64,000 bases of DNA from Apostichopus japonicus (lineage: Eukaryota; Echinodermata; Holothuroidea; Aspidochirotida; Stichopodidae), in contig NC_092582.1 in the NCBI RefSeq assembly GCF_037975245.1, positions 19,804,577 through 19,868,576 of the forward strand, in the 5' to 3' direction. Position numbers and translations under genes: made by a program. How positions within the stretch are numbered: position 1 is the stretch's first letter; each line of letters begins with the position of its first letter. Under the pieces are notes generated by a model. It was not told the DNA's origin and made no database searches. It saw only the letters and a list, made by a program, of their open reading frames with translations. Below are positions 36,249 through 48,500 of this stretch, one piece after another.

Positions 36249-38240
36249 GTAGGGGGTGTATCGGTACGGACTTCAGAACTGCATTCTTAGCCACCTAATG
36301 GTGTTATTATGTTATTTCAGAACTAATGGTGTAACTTCTTGGTGCTAAATGACACTCCAACCATTAGCGGGGCGTTTTGGTACACCTCTCAGAACTGTTT
36401 TGCAAGCCACTAAATTTTGTCACTTCTTGGTGCTAAATGACACTCCAACCAGTAGCGGGGCGTATTGGTACGCCCCTCAGAACTGTATTGTAAGCCACTA
36501 AATGTTATTACTTCTTGGTGCTAAATGACACTCCAATCAGTAGCGGGGCGTATTGGTACGCCCCTTAGAACTGTATTGCAAGCCACTTAATTTTGTTACT
36601 TCTTGGTGCTAAATGACACTCCAACCAGAAGCGGGGCGTATTGGTACGCCCCTTAATGGTGTTACTTCTTTGTGCTAAATGACACTCCAACCAGTATCGG
36701 GGCGTATTGGTACGCCCCTTAGAACAACTGTATTGCAAGCCACTAAATTTTGTAACTTCTTGTTGCTAAATGACACTCCAACCAATAGTGGGGCGTATTG
36801 ATACGCCCCTCAGAACTGTATTGTAAGCCACTAAATTTTGTAACTTCTTGTTGCTAAATGACACTCCAACCAATAGTGGGGCGTATTGATACGCCCCTCA
36901 GAACTGTATTGTAAGCCACTAAATGTTGTTACTTCTTGGTGCTAAATGACACTCCAATCAGTAGCGGGGCGTATTGGTAAGCCCCTTAGAACTGTATTGT
37001 AAGCCACTACAGTAAATGTTGGTACTTCTTGGAACTAAATGACACTCCAACCATTAGCGGGGCGTATTGGTACGCCCCTTAGAACTGTATTGCAAGCCAC
37101 TAAATTTTGTTACTTCTTTGTGCTAAATGACACTCCAACCGGAAGCAGGGCGTATTGGTAGGCCCCTTAATGGTGTTACTTCTTTGTGCTAAATGACACT
37201 CCAACCAGTAGCGGGGCGTATTGGTACGCCCCTCAGAACTGTATTGCAAGCCACTAAATGTTGTTACTTCTTGGTGCTAAATGACACTCCAACCAGTAGC
37301 GGGGCGTATTGGTACGCCCCTCAGAACTGTATTGTAAGCCACTAAATTTTGTCACTTCTTGGTGCTAAATGACACTCCAACCAGTAGCGGGGCGTATTGG
37401 TACGCCCCTCAGAACTGTATTGTAAGCCATTAAATGTTGTTACTTCTTGGTGCTAAATGACACTCCAATCAGTAGCGGGGCGTATTGGTACGCCCCTTAG
37501 AACTGTATTGTAAGCCACTAAATGTTGGTACTTCTTTGTGCTAAATGACACTCCAACCATTAGCGGGGCGTATTGGTACGCCCCTTAATGGTGTTACTTC
37601 TTTGTGCTAAATGACACTCCAACCAGTAGCGGGGCGTATTGGTACGCCCCTTAGAACAACTGTATTGCAAGCCACTAAATTTTGTAACTTCTTGTTGCTA
37701 AATGACACTCCAACCAATAGTGGGGCGTATTGATACGCCCCTCAGAACTGTATTGTAAGCCACTAAATGTTGTTACTTCTTGGTGCTAAATGACACTCCA
37801 ATCAGTAGCGGGGCGTTTTGGTACGCCCCTTAGAACTGTATTGTAAGCCACTAAATGTTGGTACTTCTTGGAACTAAATGACACTCCAACCATTAGCGGG
37901 GCGTATTGGTACGCCCCTTAGAACTGTATTGCAAGCCACTAAATTTTGTTACTTCTTTGTGCTAAATGACACTCCAACCATTAGCGGGGCGTATTGGTAC
38001 GCCCCTTAATAGTGTTACTTCTTTGTGCTAAATGACACTCCAACCAGTAGCGGGGCGTATTGGTACGCCCCTTAGAACTGTATTGCAAGCCACTAAATTT
38101 TGTAACTTCTTGTTGCTAAATGACACTCCAACCAGTAGCGGGGCGTATTGGTACGCCCCTCAGAACTGTATTGTAAGCCATTAATGGTGTTTCTTCTTGG
38201 TGCTAAATGACACTCCCTTGCAGTTGTGGGGTGTATTTGT
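36249..38240. repeat. 65-95-bp satellite with the same palindromic core (array 2)
   Basis: About 23 tandem units hold GGGGCGTATTGGTACGCCCC, the inverted repeat GGGGCGTA/TACGCCCC with loop TTGG, followed by TTAGAACTGTATTG(C/T)AAGCC and ending CTAAATGACACTCCAACCAG. Short units (about 65 bp, lacking the AGAACTGTATTG part) recur near 36650, 37165, 37583 and 38005. Rare variants (GAACAACTG at 36722 and 37652; GGAACTAAATGAC near 37030 and 37868) recur 840-930 bp apart, showing block duplications. The reverse complement of the core, GGGGCGTACCAATACGCCCC, is identical to the unit at 670-689 of array 1. Confidence 0.95.
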
Positions 38241-39010
38241 TTCACTGATTCACTTTTGTACAGGGACAAGAGGTATTTTTCTTCCTTTTAATTCATGTAA
38301 GAAATTAACGTACTAAATTTCAGTTTATGGTCATGTAGATAAAATATAACATGAAATACATAAGTTGGTACAAACAAAGAATAATTTTCTCTTTGTGTTA
38401 TTTTTTGTCTCAAATTTATGTATCTGCAGTATGATTACAATGCATTTGCCTTTTTAACTCACATTTTGAAGGTTTAAAGACAATGACAGTCATAGCGTAG
38501 ATGTTTCCCTTGTATATACCATATTTTTTTACCCGGATGCAAACGTCATTAAAAGCAATATCATTTCTGGTAAATTTATCAATGTTGAACAGAAAGTTTT
38601 TTTTTTCTTGGATAAAAGTCAGGTTTAAATAGTTCCTAGAAACCCTAAATGTTTCCTAGCCTCTTTATTAAGGGCAGTCCACAGCACTCTATGACAAGGT
38701 AAACATTAAAGATCTGCTTTATTGGCTCCAATTATAGCACCCTATAGCTAGGAAAGGTTTGTGATTACGTAATCAACCTACCACGGTCGTAACTCGACCT
38801 CAGGCTGTACAATTAGCATGCATAGCTTTTGAATCATACAGCGTTCACACAAAGACCCTCATTGAAGGGGGAAAAGGGCAGGCTTTGCAGACTAATTAGT
38901 GAAAGGAGGTGCTTTTACGACCAAGGCAGGTCGATTACGTAATCTTAAAAACTTTTCCATGATAGCGTGCTATAGTTGGGGTCTATACAGCAGACCCTTA
39001 AACATGCATA
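38241..39010. other. Intergenic, no gene seen
   Basis: No coding signal or repeat recognised. Confidence 0.4.
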
Positions 39011-39018
39011 CGTTTAAG

Positions 39019-39269
39019 GGAAGCAGGTCACTTCGCCCAACAACCATTTCGCCCAACTGCCATTTCGCCCAACCTTACCATTTCGCCCAACCAGCCTGTT
39101 CATTTCGCCCAACCAGCCTGGTCATTTCCCCCAACCTTGATTAAATATGATACTTTAGTAAGGAAACGTTCGGGAATTGTTAACGTTACGCGATACGAAC
39201 CGAATATTAAGGAAACTTGAAGTCGTGGTTAAATTGATTACATATGTGATTACATATGTGGTTACATTG

Positions 39270-39316
<47 letters not shown>

Positions 39317-40011
39317 AATAAGGAAACGTTCGGGAATTGTTAATCGGTAGGATTGATCAGTGTTTTAGGGGTTAGATTTGATAGGTTTTTATGGAGACCG
39401 ATTCCCTTTTGTTTGTATAACATTAAATTAACACTATGTAGAACTAGATAAATGCCTAACTGCTGTGAACAATACCCTTGATTAATGCCTGGCGGACTTG
39501 ATAAACGCTTGACCGAAGTCATCAAGCAGAACAATAGCTATGGATTAATAAACCAACTTGAACTAGTGAAATAGAAAAGGTGATATTATTCCACACCGAT
39601 TCCCCTTTGTTTGTATAATAAAATAACTTCCATTGTATGCGTAACCGCCTAAAGTAGTGTAATCCTCCCATTATACCCGAAATTACTGCTTAGACTCCTA
39701 TCGATATCGAGCGGACCTCACTTTATTTACCTACCACGAAGTAACATAATCCAAAATAAATCAAATTGCACTAGTGAAATAGAAAAAGTAATATTATTCT
39801 GACTGAATATTAGTTTAAAAAATGGTTGGGCGAAATGACCAACAAGGTTGGGCGAAATGACCAACAAGGTTGGGCGAAATGACCAACAAGGTTGGGCAAA
39901 ATGACCAGGCTGGTTGGGTGAAATGACCAGGCTGGTTGGGCGAAATGACCAGGCGTGTTGGGCGAAATGGCAGTTGGGCGAAATGGTTGTTGGGCGTAGT
40001 GACCAGAAAGC
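39019..40011. mobile_element. Foldback element with tandem repeats in its arms and an 8-bp target duplication
   Basis: The left arm (about 39028-39137) and right arm (about 39830-40003) are reverse complements. Both are built from units ending CATTTCGCCCAAC, alternating CAACAACCATTTCGCCC, ACTGCCATTTCGCCC and CAGCCTGGTCATTTCGCCC. The outer ends share GGTCACT(T/A)CGCCCAACAAC. CGTTTAAG occurs at 39011-39018 and again at 40012-40019, just outside the arms. The centre (39140-39830) is AT-rich with a (TA)n tract at about 39273-39308 and two copies of GGAAACGTTCGGGAATTGTTA (39162 and 39322). Frames through the arms give only a repeated 7-residue peptide. Confidence 0.85.
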
Positions 40012-40019
40012 CGTTTAAG

Positions 40020-41200
40020 AGCCATAGATAGAAGCTTATTAGGGCATACTGTGAAAGTAATTGTCATAGGACATTTCAACATTACAAAAGGACAATACGC
40101 ATGTATAACTTTGTTATGTTTTATTTCACCATACATCCGGCCGTCCATAGGGGTAGGATCTTTAAATGTTGTGACCTAGCTGAGTCTTGTGTACATGATG
40201 GGGGTTTTTGACCAACAGGTAGGATCCATTTAGTATGACGAACTTCTGACCTAAAATGTTGTAGTTTGAATATCTTTGACTAACAATTGTAACAAATTGT
40301 TGAACATCATCTTTTTTTGGAGGAATGGATTCCTAAACGTTATTCTGTCTTTCCTGTCTTTAGGCTTACTGAAAAGAGGACCGATTCTGACAGGACTAGA
40401 TACATTTGAATACCCTAATCATGTTGATAGTTAGGGAGCAACATTGCCTGTCACTTAGACACCAAATGGAGCTCTGCAGAGCTGGACTGCCGAGTTCATG
40501 CCATCAGGAAGTAGAAAAGATTTGATCGCATCCGTCCCAAGATCAACAAACATGGAGGTCAAAACTACTGAAGATTGTCACTCTGCCTTTATCAAAGGGA
40601 AGTTCAATCCTCAGGGTTCAAAATTGGACAACTATTGCAAAAAATGCCATGTCTGTTAGATTTCAAATGAACAACTCGTCATGCATCTTGCTGTAGGTCC
40701 TTGACTTGCCAATGCTTAATTAGTATTCATGACACTGCAAATGTTGTGAAGCTTATGCACATTGTCTATGGATCTGTTAAAACATTACCTACTATCGTAC
40801 TGAATAACACAGACAAATATTGCAAATTCTCATGTCATGTCATGGTTTGGAACAAATAGATTCATAAGAAGGATATGTACACAGATATATCAGGTCCGTA
40901 TCAAAGGGGGGGGCGTTGGGGGCGCGCGCCCCCCGGGTAAGGAAATGAGGAGAGAAGAAAAGAGAAGAAAAAAGGGAAAAGGAGGGAAAAAAGAAAAGGA
41001 GGAGAGAAAGGAAGGGAAAAGAAAAAGAAGAAAGAGAGAAAAAGGAGAAAAGGAGGGAGTAGAAGATAGCCAAGACCTCGGGAAGAGAAACGGAGGAACA
41101 GTCATAGTTAAAGCGCTGATCCCTATTATATACACAGGGTAGCCAGTGACAGATCAAGGATTACGGAGGGGGTGTGCGCCTCACCCTACCCCTTACACCG
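40020..41200. other. Intergenic with a purine-rich tract
   Basis: A GA-rich low-complexity stretch lies at about 40945-41080, next to a GGGGGGGCG/GCGCGCGCCCCCC inverted tract (40907-40936). Around 40364-40660 several short frames could be decayed exons, but nothing is recognisable. Confidence 0.35.
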
Positions 41201-41379
41201 ACAACTCCATTTTTGACGTTTCCATTTTTCCTCTCTCACAAATGTATCTATATAAATACTATATATGGTCTATCATAACGCGTGTGTGTTTATGGACGCC
41301 TTAAACAATTGTGCTATATGGAACCAACTGTGGCTGGTCTTGAACTCGACCGAGTCATCGGGGAACATGACGCATTTCG

Positions 41380-41640
41380 GGAAGGGGGCGACCGCCCCCC
41401 CCCCCGGAGCAAATTTTCTTTACGACATTGCTAGTAAATTCAAAATAGACAATGCTTAGATGCAACTTACAAGGCCTGGGACGTGCCATTTTCAGCTATC
41501 TGGGAGGCATTTTCGGCCAAAAATTTTCTTGTACGCTTCGCGCCAACCCATGGTGGCGCTTCGCTTAGATAGTTTGCCTACAGGCTTCGCCCCTCTCTTG
41601 GCCATAACTCGCTACACGCCTGTTCGAATTTGTAAAGCAA
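41380..41640. mobile_element. hAT-type element tail with the conserved 3' module (copy 2)
   Basis: It contains GTGCCATTTTCAGCTATCTG and then CTTCGCGCCAACCCATGGTG, GCGCTTCGCTTAGATAGT. It aligns with 22440-22560 and 42668-42790. The end near GCTACACGCCTGTTC resembles a hAT right terminus. The left limit is unknown. Confidence 0.5.
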
Positions 41641-41723
41641 ATTACAGGTATACCATCATATCAGTGAGCATTGAAATGCATGTTCCACGATGAACAGCCT
41701 CAAAAACTGTCTATGTGTGTAGT

Positions 41724-42162
41724 CAAAGGCGTAGGAGCCCAATTGGATTTGGGGCTGTAACGACTTGCCCGAAAAAAAGCCAACATTTTTCGCGCGCTAA
41801 GCGCGCGTTCAACATATCGATACCAATATCATATAAGCAAGCATCGGCCATTACATTGCATGGCATCGTGTACCGCACGGTCCGTGAAAGTTGCACAGTA
41901 TACCGCCGGATGTTAATGTAAACAACCAAATGTCTTATGTAGATGGAGAAAAACCATACAGATCCATTTATGTCAAAACTCTCTTTTACAGTAGTAATGT
42001 CGGCCAAGCTTACAACTTTATTTTAATTACCAAGGAGATCATTTTTAAGCTATTCATTGCTATTTATTTTTCTTTCAGTAGGTGCCCGAAAAAATGGGAA
42101 AAAATTTGGTTTCGGGGGGGGGGGGGGCTGCAGCCCCCGCCTGCTACGGGACCTACGCTATG
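41724..42162. mobile_element. 439-bp hAT-type MITE with 8-bp target duplication
   Basis: TGTGTAGT lies at 41716-41723 and 42163-42170. The left end is CAAAGGCGTAGGAGCCC; the reverse complement of the right end is CATAGCGTAGGTCCC. The interior has the hairpin CGCGCGCTAAGCGCGCG and long G and C tracts near the right end. No coding frame is present. Confidence 0.75.
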
Positions 42163-42649
42163 TGTGTAGTGTTCGGTTTCGATATACCTGATATCGGAAA
42201 TATTTGCTATTTTTCATTTCCGAAACCAAGTTTTATAATAGCCATTATAAGAGGTTGCAATATTTCTACACCAAGAAATTAACTGTGTCTGAATTTTCAA
42301 AAATTTCCTGACCAACATTCTTCATCATACTTTCCTCTACGAAGGGGTTTTTTCTATATTAGTTGTCCATATATTGAATTTTGTGCAACATTATGGGTAT
42401 GTTTTGAAGTGATTTTTATTCACGAGAAATGTGAATTTTAAATTCTGAACAAATAATGGGCTTAAAACCTTCAAAAGTGGGGCTTTCTGATATTGTGGGC
42501 CGTGACGTAGAATCACCTACAAAAGCAATGATCCATAGGACATGCAATGAGGTCGAACATGATGTGTAACTGGTGACAATCTCCAAAAAGGTTATGGATG
42601 GACGGAAAAAAAAACTTTTGGGAAATACTTGGTTCTCAGGCAAAAGTGT

Positions 42650-42830
42650 TCATCTGGTTGGTCATTTTCAAGCCCGAGAAGTGCCATTTCCGGTGATCTG
42701 GGGGGGGGGGGGGTATCAAAACCAGAAATTTTCTTGTACGCTCCGCGCCAACCGATGGTGGCGCTCCACTTAGATAGTAATTCGCGCCCCCTCCCGGTTA
42801 GAAAATCCTGGATACGCGCCTGTATATAGA
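42650..42830. mobile_element. hAT-type element tail with the conserved 3' module (copy 3)
   Basis: GAAGTGCCATTTCCGGTGATCTG, a G-tract (42701), CTCCGCGCCAACCGATGGTG and CGCTCCACTTAGATAGT match the other two copies. It ends CCTGGATACGCGCCTG (about 42824), the reverse of a typical CAGGCGCGTATCC hAT terminus. The left end was not found. Confidence 0.55.
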
Positions 42831-43879
42831 CAGCTTACCTGCATTAATGTACATCTGACTTTATGAACTGTATATATACCCTTAAGAGGATATGAGTACA
42901 TCACAATGAAAACATTACTCAAAATTATTGTGTTAACCCTCATAGTCAACTCTCTCTATTTACCATAAAATGTATATAAATATGTTTACGGCATCAAGAC
43001 CACCTTTCCCAGAGGTGTCTTCTGACACTTCATCACAAAAAGAACCATTGATTCTCTGCCATGATAATCATCCAATTGGATGGTACTATACAGTATGTGT
43101 ATACTGTTGTATAGAAGTGTCAAAACAAAGTATGGCAATTAACTGGCGATATCCTGATACATTGTGCAGTAATTGTTTTTTAATATGAGCAGCTGCAGAG
43201 ACGGGACATGTTGTTTTTGTTAATTTATTCTTCATATGCTCATATATGTGTAAAGGGGTAATATATTTATTTGGGGGTGGGGGTGTGGAGAGAGTAAAAC
43301 ACCTTACGGTAATTATGTGATTGAGTGTTACACATAAGAGCCCAAAATGCTGATATAGACAGTAAATCACACCCAAATTAGAGTATTGCACGTCCGCCTT
43401 GGGTTATAATTTCCATCAACCACTCTCCTTGGTAGTTCAGCATCCGTTCATAGCTGGATTACTATATCCGTGTTGTTAGATTTCAACCTTCATCGATCTC
43501 CTCTTCTTTTTCCTGTAGACGTATCCAACTAATTGATCTCCTTCTACCTCCATGCAGATGCCTGGATACATCTCTTGCTCATGCATGGCCTCTGGTAGAT
43601 ACGTCTAATTTGTTCCAAAAGGTGCGTAGAGTAAGTATTTCTTATGCATGTTATTTTACCAATTTAAACACGTGTTATAATTCGAACAAGTTGGCAGGCA
43701 GAACTTTGTGTTCTATGATCAACACATATGAATAGATGTCTATCTTGTTCCTTCGAATAGCCAAGATTTGTTTTTATTACCAAATTTAATGAAAATAAAA
43801 ATGATATGAAATATAAGGAACATAGAACATTATCAATGGTACTCTACATGAAAAGAAAACTACTAACTTTCCCGACAGT
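42831..43879. other. Intergenic, no gene seen
   Basis: No coding signal or repeat recognised. Confidence 0.35.
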
Positions 43880-45410
43880 TTCAATTCTAGCAATGGACAT
43901 GAAATTACGGACGGACATGAAATTGAGGATGCCTTTAATAATTATTTTGTCAGTCTTGGTCCTTCCTTGGCAAGTTCCATTGAGTCCACTACACATTTCA
44001 CTAATTTCGTAGGTATTCTCAATCCTTACTCTGTGTTTCTTTTTCTGTGTCTCAAACCAAAGTTTCCAATGTTGACTTTTCTTCTTTAAGTACTAAAATA
44101 TCTACTGGCTTTGACAACCTCAGGCCTGAAAAAATCAAACTGATTAATCCTCATATTGTGAAAATTCTGACTCACGTTTTCAATACTTCATTTTATTCAG
44201 CTGTTTATCCGGATCAGGTTAAGATTGCAACAATTATTCCCACTTTTAAAAAGGGAGATGCTTTATTTAGTAAGTACTTATTGCCATATTTATTTGCACT
44301 GGCAAATGCAATTGATAAAATTCACAGAGTGCTTGATTCTGGAGTAAATTGTATAGATGTCTGTTTAGACCTTTCAATAGCATTTGATACCATTGATCAT
44401 AATATACTTCTTACTAATTTGTCACACAATGGCAAAATGGGATTGACTATTTCGTAGTCTAGTTATTTTATACTCTAAATAGGTTTTGAAGGTGTGGGTA
44501 TGTTGTCTACATGTTATGTATGTATGTATTTTAGATCCTACTGCAAGCAGGAACTCGCGAAAAAGCCTTATCAAAGCCGCGAGCTGACCGAAATCAATAT
44601 GTTACATTCATATCTATGTATGTATTCATACACACATATATATTTTGTTTTTTCTTTTCTTTTCTTTTCTTTCTTCAGGGAGTCTTCCACATTGTTAAGC
44701 TTTTAAGCTTTATGGAAGACTTCCTCCACTTTGTACTTTTGTGGCAAACAAATAAATAAATATAAATATTCAACGTCAATGATTATGAATTATCAATTAC
44801 CAACAACTCTGTAACTGGAGGGCATGCATTAATCTTGGAGTGACTCGAACTAGGGAACCTTATGATTGGAAGGCACCGGCGTTAACCACTGAGCTACCAC
44901 TCCGCTTTTTTTTTTAAAGTAAAACGTATTTTCCCAAAGACGATATAAGGACTACCTACTTAAGCTTTATCGATCCACATCTTCGTATTGCTGCATTCTC
45001 TGGTATGGTACTCGAAGACCAATCTTAACAAGCTGTACACTCTTCGGAAGAGAGCAGATTGGCATATACGTTCTCCGCCCCATGTGATTATCTCATTACT
45101 CTAAATAATCTTACATTTACTTACCTTGCTATTAATAATCTTCTCCCAAATACGTTTTCTACTTTTAATATGACCAATGACTCTTTTCATAACTATTGTA
45201 CCAGGCAGCAAGGCTATAGTCATCTATGTACTTCTTTCTGCTCAACTTCTCGTAGTAAGTTTAGTCTCACTTCCTGCTCTCCCTCATTGTGGAATAAGTT
45301 TCCCGTAATTTTTAAAGTTAAACCTTCAGCTGCTTCTTTTAGTATGCTGCCTGTTCATCTTGGTTCGTGGATGTGGTCAGTGAGGAATACATTGCAGCTA
45401 AACAACTTCG
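43880..45410 (+). pseudogene. Broken non-LTR retrotransposon (Jockey-like LINE) reverse transcriptase
   Basis: Three blocks keep LINE order. At about 43905-44010, EIEDAFNNYFVSLGPSLASSI is the segment before the reverse transcriptase. At 44047-44457, STGFDNLRPEKIKL, then ATIIPTFKKGD, then after a deletion of roughly 60 residues (NYRPISL and following are missing) VCLDLSIAFDTIDHNILL, the palm motif A region. At about 44975-45400, NKLYTLRKRAD and, in another frame, YLAINNLLPNTFS and NYCTRQQGY...SLWNKFP, the C-terminal tail of Jockey/CR1-type ORF2 proteins. Motif C (YADD) is absent and a tRNA-derived SINE lies between blocks two and three. Inactive. Confidence 0.75.
44505..44905 (-). mobile_element. 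tRNA-derived SINE (copy 1)
   Basis: Read on the minus strand from 44905, the head is tRNA-like: GCGGAGTGGTAGCTCAGTGG (A box), GCCTTCCAATCA where a tRNA-Gly anticodon arm with TCC would lie, and TTCGAGTCACTCC (B box). The body (GAGTTGTTGGTAATTGATAATTCATAATC..., then AGCCGCGAG region and GCTTGCAGTAGG-like sequence) recurs at 51.4 kb. Copy 1 has about 150 bp extra at 44610-44760. It is inserted in the LINE remnant. A functional tRNA is unlikely because the acceptor and D stems are imperfect. Confidence 0.65.
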
Positions 45411-45577
45411 ACGGTTTTCTGTTGTCATATGCTTGTCATGTCCCACCAAAGGTCGCCCCTCCAGGCCCCCAAATAATGCTTTACAATATAACATACACTG
45501 GTAATAGCATGATCATGCACCATCATACAGAGATAAGCACGAGCACAAAGTTAGTACAGTTTATACATTCTATATGA

Positions 45578-48500
45578 CTCCATCATTAATACATTCACCT
45601 ATTAAGCTGCAAGCCATTGCACTCTTCAAACTGGAAACATTCAACACCTGTTAATAGGCGAGTTACAATATAGTCTCTTTTCTTCTACAGCTAGTATTAG
45701 TTAGTGTAAACAAAGTTGTTTACTTTATATTTGCGTCACCTAAAAGGGCAAACATCACAGGGGAATACCCACTAATGAAATGCAGGGGAACTTCCATGTA
45801 CCTGAATAACTCTTATCAACACTGGGCTGCATGGTTCATTGGTTCAAGGCCGTACTGTTGTACTTACAGTATGTCATTGCATACATGCACATTTGTGTAT
45901 TCTTATATTTTCATTTAATGCATATATCTACATGTAGATAAGTCTCCAAACTGGCAGTATTAAGCAGATGCAAGTAGGTGAGTTACAATATACTCTTTCT
46001 TCTTATACAAAAAGTATAACTGGAACTAGACATTCGGTGCACCGGCCTAAAAATATCTTCTAAGTTTTAAATGCAAGCATATTTTCTCAGTAATGCATGG
46101 ATGAGGTTAATAATTCCATGAAAACTGGTTGTAGGCCTAGCTAGCCCACTTGTAAACATGCTACATTGCGATATTTACCAAATTTCTACTCCTAATTGTT
46201 TTAAGCCTATCAATATCGGTTGTATGATGAGTAGGGCCTAGGCTCGTATGCTATGCAGATTTTGTTGGGCTAATCACTTGGAAATGCAATTAGAAATGGG
46301 AAGCACACAGCTAATTTTAACCCGCTTAAAGGAAATTTTTTAGAATGTAATAATATGTAGTGCTGATGCCTTTGTGGTCTATAACACTTACATTAGAGTG
46401 TTACAATTATTTGTAGAGCTGATGTTTAAAACTAGAGTCCCCAAAATGTTACTTTATATATATTGATATCATGCAGTGATGTAGTAAAGTATTTTATCCA
46501 AGAACCCTTACTTCTGAAGTTCTGAGTACTTGAGGTACCAAGTATACTTGTAAGACTACTTCATGTTTGGAATTATTACTGAGGTCCAGTATCTATATAG
46601 TACAGCAGTTTTGATTTCCAGTGTAGGTATCTTTTCGTCCCATTTTGAGTACTTTTGATTCATTCAATAAACAGGAACCTTTGTTTATAACTGCTAGCTG
46701 ATTGTCATTTTAAGGAAATCATATAGCAGTTAATTGAATGGACACGAATGGTTAACCTCGCTATTGTTCTCAATGTCAGAGAATAATTTATCCAGTATTG
46801 CGTTGAAAAATACTGTGCAACATAGTGAAACTGCTGAGAATGTCTCAGGATGTGTATAGCAGTCTTTGTACAGAGGAACCATAGTACCAAAGAGTCAAAT
46901 TCAGAGCTTTCAAAACTGCTACACAAATGTGAACAACACTGATGAACTCTTTATCATTGTTCAAATAATATGTACTGTGTGTGGGTTATTCCTTAAGCAA
47001 CATATACATTTTGCTGCAGGAAAGATACGGTATTGCGTAGGGTAAAACTATACAGGAATTTTGGAAAAAGCATCGAAAATTATGAGGCTTGAATCCTGTT
47101 GCAAACTCAGATTTTAAAATCATCGTTTTTTCATCCTGCTGGGATGGAGTTATTAGTACTTTGATGAGTACAAGGAAAACTAACAATGGCCAAAGTACTT
47201 AAGATGGAGTATGATCGAGTAAATGTTGGGTACTACGACACAGCTTCTATCTTGTTTTGGTTGAAATTTACACAATTTTACATATTTTCCCCAAATGTGT
47301 GGAATGAAAAAGTCGTGAAAGTGAAGGTAAAAAGTGTTTACTCTATGGGTATGTCCAGCACTTTTGACAAGTCTTTTCAATATTTATTCAGATCCCTCTA
47401 ACTACTTACAAACTTACTAAGTCTCTATCAGACAATGCTCAGGCTTTTCAACTTGGACTTATTTTGATTAAGACTAGTATATTACATTCACTTTACGTCG
47501 ATCACAAAGCAATGATGTAGGCAAGTTCTATAATAGTGCTGGAAAGTGTGAAAAATGACATAGTACCAATAGACTGAACCATGGATGTGTTGTTTTATGA
47601 AAAATAATTTCGCAATGTTGTGACATCTCACTGACTCAGCTTCAAGTGACATTTTCTTGTGCCTTGACTCGATCAAGTCACCAACTGAGATGACTAGACT
47701 TAGCTCAGAACTAAAAGGGCTTGAATCGAACTTAAAGAATACCGGGTCTTGAGCATCCTTTCAGACAAAGTATCAAGTCAAAGCAAGAACGCCATAGTCA
47801 ATGGAAGGGACTCGAACAAGGAATTCAGAGTCGCTCCATACTCAACAAATGAAAATATTAATGTAGTTTATCAAAGTAAAGATGCTAAAGGTGTGACTTA
47901 GAATATTTTCTAATGCTAAATGGATGGAGACAATCAATATTCAAAGTGACCAGTTTGCCACAGTTGCAGAGACATACAGAACATTGAAAACACATTCACT
48001 GTCAAAAATTCAAGAACTGAAGAAAACAGGAAAACCAGACAACAAGAAGAATGGGATGTTCCGTACTTAACCACTAGAAATGAATTAGTTTTCATTGATT
48101 TTTCAACTGATTTTTTTTTCAACGTAAATACTTTATATAGAACTCATATCATGCATGTTTTATCTCGGTTATATTCAGCATCACAACAAAGGGTTTGTAA
48201 TTCCTTGCCTTTAATACAAGTTTATATATGGTATCACTTGATTAATATAGAGCAACTGAGGAAAATGTGTCCTAGTTAACATCAATTCCAGAATATCGGA
48301 AAAGGGTTCCACAGAAATAACTTGACCATTGCAAAGATAATACCCTTCTGAAAATTGCTACGGAGTCATTGTTGGAAGTAGAACACTTACTGAAATAGGA
48401 AAGGTCGAATACTGTGACAGTGGCATGCCATTTGTCAAAGAAATGGTGCTCAAAGTTAAAAAAAACACTTTTATGAAATGGTGACTTATATGGCAGAATT

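Noticed and set aside
39810-40148. 112-residue frame with repeated FAQPxWSFRPTSLVI
   Set aside because: Translation of the ~20-bp tandem repeats in the right arm of the foldback element.
40364-40660. Possible decayed exon after TTTCCTGTCTTTAG
   Set aside because: Two frames give stretches without stops, but with stops between them and no recognisable motif, so it is not counted as part of the ParB-like gene.
40837-41142. 101-residue Lys/Glu-rich frame
   Set aside because: It translates a purine-rich low-complexity tract next to a G-run.
44838-44905. Minus-strand tRNA-Gly gene
   Set aside because: The boxes fit, but stems are imperfect and a related body sequence follows here and at 51.4 kb, so a SINE head fits better.
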